In this document: in pieces, positions 59,401-64,000 of the stretch | How the letters are laid out: every line of letters starts with the position of its first letter | Position numbering within the stretch: the first letter of the stretch is position 1 | Assembly (NCBI RefSeq): GCF_036370855.1 | Contig: NC_088110.1 | Coordinates: forward strand, 22,067,501 to 22,131,500 | DNA: 64,000 nucleotides | Source: Dromaius novaehollandiae | Lineage: Eukaryota > Chordata > Aves > Casuariiformes > Dromaiidae | Direction of reading: 5' to 3' | The notes under the pieces: generated by a model | Seen by the model: the letters and a program-made list of their open reading frames with translations, nothing else | Told to the model about the DNA's origin: nothing | Database searches by the model: none | Made by a program: the position numbers and the translations under genes

Positions 59401-62400
59401 CCCCCCCCAAGCCGTGCGGGCGGAGCGGGGTCCAGCGCACAGCGATGTTTTGGCTCCAGCCCGAGGGTCGCGGCTGCAGACCCTGCACTCAAGGACCCAG
59501 CGGGACCTGGAGGGGTTTTCGGGAAGGGACAGCTCGAAATCGGGAGCGGCGCAGAGCAGAACTGCCGCAGCGTCCGGCCCGGCTGCGCAGAGGCGCACGC
59601 TGTCCGCCAGCCGCCGTGTGCGAGGCAGAAGTTCAGGCTTTGGTCAGAAAAGAAAAAAAGAAGCAGCTTACACTTTTTTTCCCCTTTGTCTCTCTCTTTT
59701 CCCCCTTCTGCCCGGCCCGAGACTGCCCCCCCACCCCAAGCCCACATTTTCCATGACGTCCTTCAGTGAAATATTGCAGCACAGGAATTTACAGCCCTCT
59801 TCAGCGCAGGATTTTTTAGGAGTTTTCTGGCAGCACCGAGTCCCCGTAATACAAATCGGTTCCAGCGATAATAAGCTCGGAGCGCTACCACTTAGACACA
59901 ATCGCTTCCCACAGAGATCTTTAAAATATCTCCGGGTATTTATATCCCTGCTTAGGGCCGGATAGCTAGACTGCTTTCCCGGAGGGATGCTTTTTGGCTG
60001 GCTGGGACTCAGACCCGGGTACCAGGGCACCAGACAGCTGGCGAGAGAAACCGCAGGTCTGAGCTGAGCTCGCTGGAGCGACCGGGTGGCCAGTGATGCT
60101 CCCAGCCATCCCCGGTATAATGTATGTAATATATAGGTGCAAATCCAGGTGTAAATCCAAGCTGGCACTGCCGGACGCCTGCTGCTTTCCCGGGCACGCG
60201 GTTTCCCTGCGGGATCCTCTAGTGACTTGGCTGGGAGCAGAGTCGGGCCCGGGAGGTAGATGCGGGCTCAGCGCAGGTCCTGCAGCCGGGAGGGGGGAGG
60301 AGAGCTAGGGGCACCCCGAAAGAAACGGGACAACCCCCCAAACGAAGCAGGGACCCTCGGAGAAGCAGCTTGCCGCTCCCGGCTCCTTTGCAGAGCAGCG
60401 TGGCACAGAGACGAAAAATAACCCGTGTTGCCTTTTCCAGCTTTTCTAGCCCTAAGCGCCGGCGGGTAAAACAGGGACCTCGGTGCCTGGGAAACGTCTC
60501 GATCCCGCTCAGCTCCTGGGGCAGGGAACGGCCTCCCCCCGCCGAGCCCCGGGGCGAGGAGCCGGCGGCGGCCGGCGGGAGAGTCCCCGCTCGCGGGGCG
60601 CCGCCGGGGCTTCCCCGCTCCGCTCCCAGCCTCCCTGAACACGAGTCGTTGTTCTCCCCTTTTCTTCCAAGCCCTAAACAAAAATCCCGTCTCTGTCGCC
60701 TCTTTCCGAAACGACGGGAGTCGCGTTGCGGGACCTGCGCAAAGGTGCTGCAGACGGGGGCATTTTCCGGCGTTTCGAACAAAATACATCTGCGCGGAGA
60801 GGTGCGAGAAATTCAAACGGAATAACGCAAATTAAAGAGCGAAGGGATTTTTCTTGTATGGATACTGAAAAAACACGGGGACGATATATTGCCAAGCTAA
60901 ATATCAGCCAAGCGGGTGGCTTCATCTCCCCCTGAGCACCGCGGAGAGGTGCAGAAAACAAACCCAACGGGGAAGGGGACGGAGCTGGCCTGGCGCTGCC
61001 CCCGCTCTCCCTGGGGGCTCAGTCCCCAGTGATCGGGGCTGCCCGCACCGATGGGGGGGTAGCCCGAGCCCCCGGGGCCGGAGGGCGAGGACACGGGGCT
61101 TCTTGGGAGGAAACCCCGCATGGAGCAGGCCCGGGGGGCTGGGGAGACCCGCGGGGAGCTGCGCGCAGGGAGGAATAAGCGCGTTATTGTGAAAGACCCC
61201 CCGCCCCGGCCGAGACCCCCGGAGTCTGCCCAGGGACGGCTGCACCTTTCTCCTTGGAAAGGCGCTTTGGAGAAAACAGCCCCGGTATCGCCTTCCCTTT
61301 GCGCCCAGGCGCTGCGCATCCTTCCCAGCCCGGCGGCAGCATCACCTGGCCGCGGAGAAAACGCGGGTGCCGAGAGCCAGGCGCTTCCCAGGGGAAGTGT
61401 CCCTGGGGTCTCCTGCCTGCAAAGCCCTGCTGCTGAGCCCTGCCTGCAGACCACGCACCTCGGGCTGAGACCCACCGCGGTTCCTGCCGGGGGAAGGGTC
61501 GGGGCGCCCGGGCCGGGCTGGAGCCCGGGGCGCAGGGGGCTTTGCCGACCCCCCCCCCCCCCCCACCGTGCGGAGCGGCGGAGCTGGGAAGGATGCGGGA
61601 ATAGCGGCGGTTTCCAGCCAAGGATGCTCGGCAGAGCAGCCCCTCGCTGCCTCTCCCGGTGCCCCCCTGGGAGCAGCCGCGGCGGGCAGGGGGGCGGCGT
61701 GCGGGGGGGTCCCGCAGCCAGGCCCGGTCTCTGCACGGGGGACTCGTGCCCTGCCCAGGCGGCAAAAGCGGCTGTGGCTGGAGGCAGCCCCGGGCATCCC
61801 TCCGGGCTGCCGAGAAAAACCAGCACCCTGAGCCATTTCACCGGCTGCGCGGACAGAGCGGCTGGGCTGGATCCCAGCCCCGCAGCCCCGCAGCCCCGCA
61901 GCAAAGGGGCAGCACATGGGGGGCAGCAGGGGAACCCGCTCCCCCCCCCCGGCGCGGTGGGAAAGGCCACGGCAGCAGCGGCAGGCGCCGCCGGGCTTGG
62001 CCCCTGCTAGTCCCGCTGCGACTCGCTCTGCCCCGGACCGGGCTTAGCGAGGCCGGGCTGCACAGCTAACTCGTGTGTCAGCGGGGAACCCTCCTTATTT
62101 TTATTTTTAAACCTTGTTTCTATAATAAATCTCGCATCTAAACTCCGTGCCACCCCAACCCAAAGGGGGAGTTTCAGAACTCGTATTCATAAACAACGCG
62201 AAAAATCCCCTCTGTAAACAACGGCAGCTCCCTGCTCGCGTCTCCCCTCTTTACAGAGGAGTGGAGAGGGTTTTCCTTGGAAGCTCTCCTGGCAGAAACT
62301 ATTTTCCAGCTTTTTTTTTCTTTAATAAATGAATTTCCAGTTAATGATACATCGCTTAATTGCCAGACCCCGGGAGCTCTCTAATGGCACCAGCGAGCTC

Positions 62401-63705
62401 CGGAGCTGCACTGCGGGGTGTTGCAGACTCGTGCCCTGCCTTGCTCTGCAGTTACCAGGGCAGAGAGCTAAAAGACACTAAAAATTGGTTAATCGTCTTT
62501 CCCGCATCTTTAGAAAAACGGAAGAGCGCGTCGTAAAACGATCCGCTTTGGGCGACTGGCGCCTGGCTAAATATTATGAGCGACTTTTTGGCTTTAAAAC
62601 TGTTCTGCACGGAACGATGTGCTTAGTTGGTATTCCGAGGAAAGGTGTTCGGTGGATGTATGAAATCCCCAATCCAAGGTGGAAAGGATTTACAGAAAAT
62701 TGATTATTATCCCCTAGAGTTTCACCGTTTCTGTAACAAAGCAGTTGCCTTTTGTGTGTGTGTGTGTGTGAGAGAGAGAGAATAAAGCCATTAGGAGAAA
62801 CGGGTATATCCATCTTCTCGTTTCTTGTCTGTGTTTCTTAGGGAAGGGGGTGTGGGTGTGTGAAACCTGGGGAGGAATGGAGAAGAGATCTGGAAAAAAA
62901 TCGGCGCAGAACATAGTAAAATTCGAATAACGAAGCCAGAAATTATTTTGCTTTTCCTTTTTTCAACATCACTCTTTGAATTGTAAAATGTCTCAGAGTG
63001 TCTTAGCAAAACACCCTTAGTTCCGCGCTCTTCGTCTCCCTGAGATTCCAGTCCTTAGATATGTCTACAGAAATCATTTTGCATCTAACCCGTTAAAACC
63101 GGTGGGTGGAAGAGCTGCTGCCTTTCCCCCGAGGTGCGGGGAGCAAGCCGCTTTCGCCAGCGGGATTTGGGGGTCACCTGCGGGGAAGGTGCTGCCCGGC
63201 GGGACGCGCTGCCCTGGCACCGTTTCTCCCGCGGGATCCCTCGCTCCGCTTCGGAAACGGATCTAACGCGGGTGTTTAATCCCAAGCACCGCGGGGGCTT
63301 TCGGCGGGCGGAGAGGACTTTAACCCGGCCGCGGGGCTTCGCCGTGCCCCGCCGCGGCGGCGCGGAGCCCTGCGGGCCGGGGGGGCCCTGCCCCCGGCGC
63401 AGCCCCCGCGGAGGGTCCGGGCGCGCCGCGCTGGGGTGACACCGCTCTGACCGCCGCAAACGCAGCGGGCGCTGGCGCCGCCGGGAAGGGGCATTTTCTT
63501 TGCCCCGGCAAAGGACGGGGGAGCTGAAGGGGCCCGGGGCGGGTTTGCACCCCGCCGCCACCGCAGCTCGGGAGAGCAGCCGCCCGCCTGGCCCCTGGGA
63601 GAGCTGCATCCTCCCTAGCGCAAGTGTCTGGGTCCGCGGGCAGAGGGAAACACGAGTGCTTCCAAATACTGGAGACGGGCAAATAGACAGATACACACTC
63701 CTGGG
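56493..63705. other. FOXF1 upstream intergenic region
   Basis: No protein gene recognised. GC-rich blocks with many poly-C and poly-G runs (for example near 56929, 57540, 57912, 59393 and 61550) alternate with AT-rich patches at 58.6-58.8, 60.8-60.9 and 62.06-63.1 kb. In mammals the non-coding RNA FENDRR starts here, divergent from FOXF1, but I cannot recognise it by sequence. A (GT)n/(GA)n run lies at about 62753-62781. Confidence 0.5.
57940..58140. promoter_or_regulatory. FOXF1: Candidate conserved non-coding element upstream of FOXF1
   Basis: Complex, AT-balanced sequence between GC-rich blocks, with TTTATAG, AACATTAAAATGG, AAATGTTAG and TTTATACGG words. It lies 2.4-2.6 kb upstream of the FOXF1 start. 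Enhancer role inferred from texture. Confidence 0.25.
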
Positions 63706-64000
63706 GGAGGGAGAAAGCAAGAGAGAGAGAAAGAGAGAAAGTAAGAGAGAGAGAAAGAAAGGGAAAGAAAGGGAAAGAAAGAGAAAGAAAGAGAGAAAGA
63801 GAGATAAAGAAAGAGAGAGAAAGAGAAAAAGAGAAAGAGAGAGAGAGGGAAAGAATGAAGAAAATAAAGAAAGAAAGAAAAAAGAAAAAAGAAAGAAAAA
63901 AGAAAAAAGAAAGAAATTAAGAATGAAAGAAAGAACGAAAGAAAAAGAGAAATAAAGGAAAGGAAAGAGACAGAGAAAGAAAGAGGGAAAGAGAGGGAGA
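63706..64000. repeat. Polypurine (GAAA/GAGA)n tract, cut by window edge
   Basis: The plus strand is almost all A and G from about 63706 to the last base, built from GAAA, GAGA and GGAA units. It resembles the tract at 22.2-22.7 kb in composition. Its true length is unknown because it runs off the window. Confidence 0.93.

Noticed and set aside
62485-62703. 72-residue open frame with plausible mixed composition
   Set aside because: It does not begin with ATG, matches no family I recognise and lies in an AT-rich non-coding patch.
55563-63705. FENDRR non-coding RNA divergent from FOXF1
   Set aside because: Expected by synteny in mammals, but its sequence is poorly conserved and nothing here lets me place exons or a start.

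Overview
The window is vertebrate nuclear DNA: split genes with GT-AG introns, CpG islands, AATAAA signals, microsatellites and decayed SINE-like remnants. It holds the conserved forkhead cluster FOXL1 - FOXC2 - MTHFSD - FOXF1, which I recognise from the protein sequences. The order matches human 16q24 read in reverse. The spacing (about 46 kb from the FOXL1 to the FOXF1 coding region), the GC-rich islands and several MIR/CORE-SINE-like remnants suggest a non-avian sauropsid (crocodilian or turtle); a bird is possible. Species cannot be fixed from this window.

Layout. 1-7.7 kb: flank downstream of FOXL1, no genes, two stretches that look like conserved non-coding DNA. 7.7-9.8 kb: FOXL1, single exon, minus strand. 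9.8-16.6 kb: FOXL1-FOXC2 interval with FOX-consensus sites, a 49-50 bp tandem repeat and GC-rich DNA. 16.6-18.9 kb: FOXC2, single exon, minus strand. 18.9-25.4 kb: interval between the divergent FOXC2 and MTHFSD genes, with a dyad-rich element, a 490 bp polypurine tract and homeodomain-type motifs. 25.4-41.6 kb: MTHFSD, plus strand, eight coding exons reconstructed in full (401 aa); intron 7 is 8.3 kb and has a GC donor. 41.6-51.7 kb: gap between the convergent MTHFSD and FOXF1 genes, with an orphan CpG island, a CTCF-like motif and a TAATTA cluster. 51.7-55.6 kb: FOXF1, minus strand, two coding exons (406 aa). 55.6-64 kb: FOXF1 upstream region, GC-rich, ending in a polypurine microsatellite cut by the window edge.

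The three FOX genes encode winged-helix transcription factors of mesoderm-derived tissue: FOXF1 and FOXL1 in gut and lung mesenchyme, FOXC2 in paraxial mesoderm, vessels and lymphatics. MTHFSD is an unrelated MTHFS-like/RRM protein that has stayed inside the cluster, probably because the cluster's regulatory DNA surrounds it. I found no clearly new gene. The most interesting observations are regulatory: an outward-facing pair of CTCF-like motifs around the 3' part of MTHFSD, paired perfect inverted repeats upstream of FOXC2, FOX-type sites upstream of FOXL1 and FOXF1, and a homeodomain-site cluster near the FOXF1 3' end.
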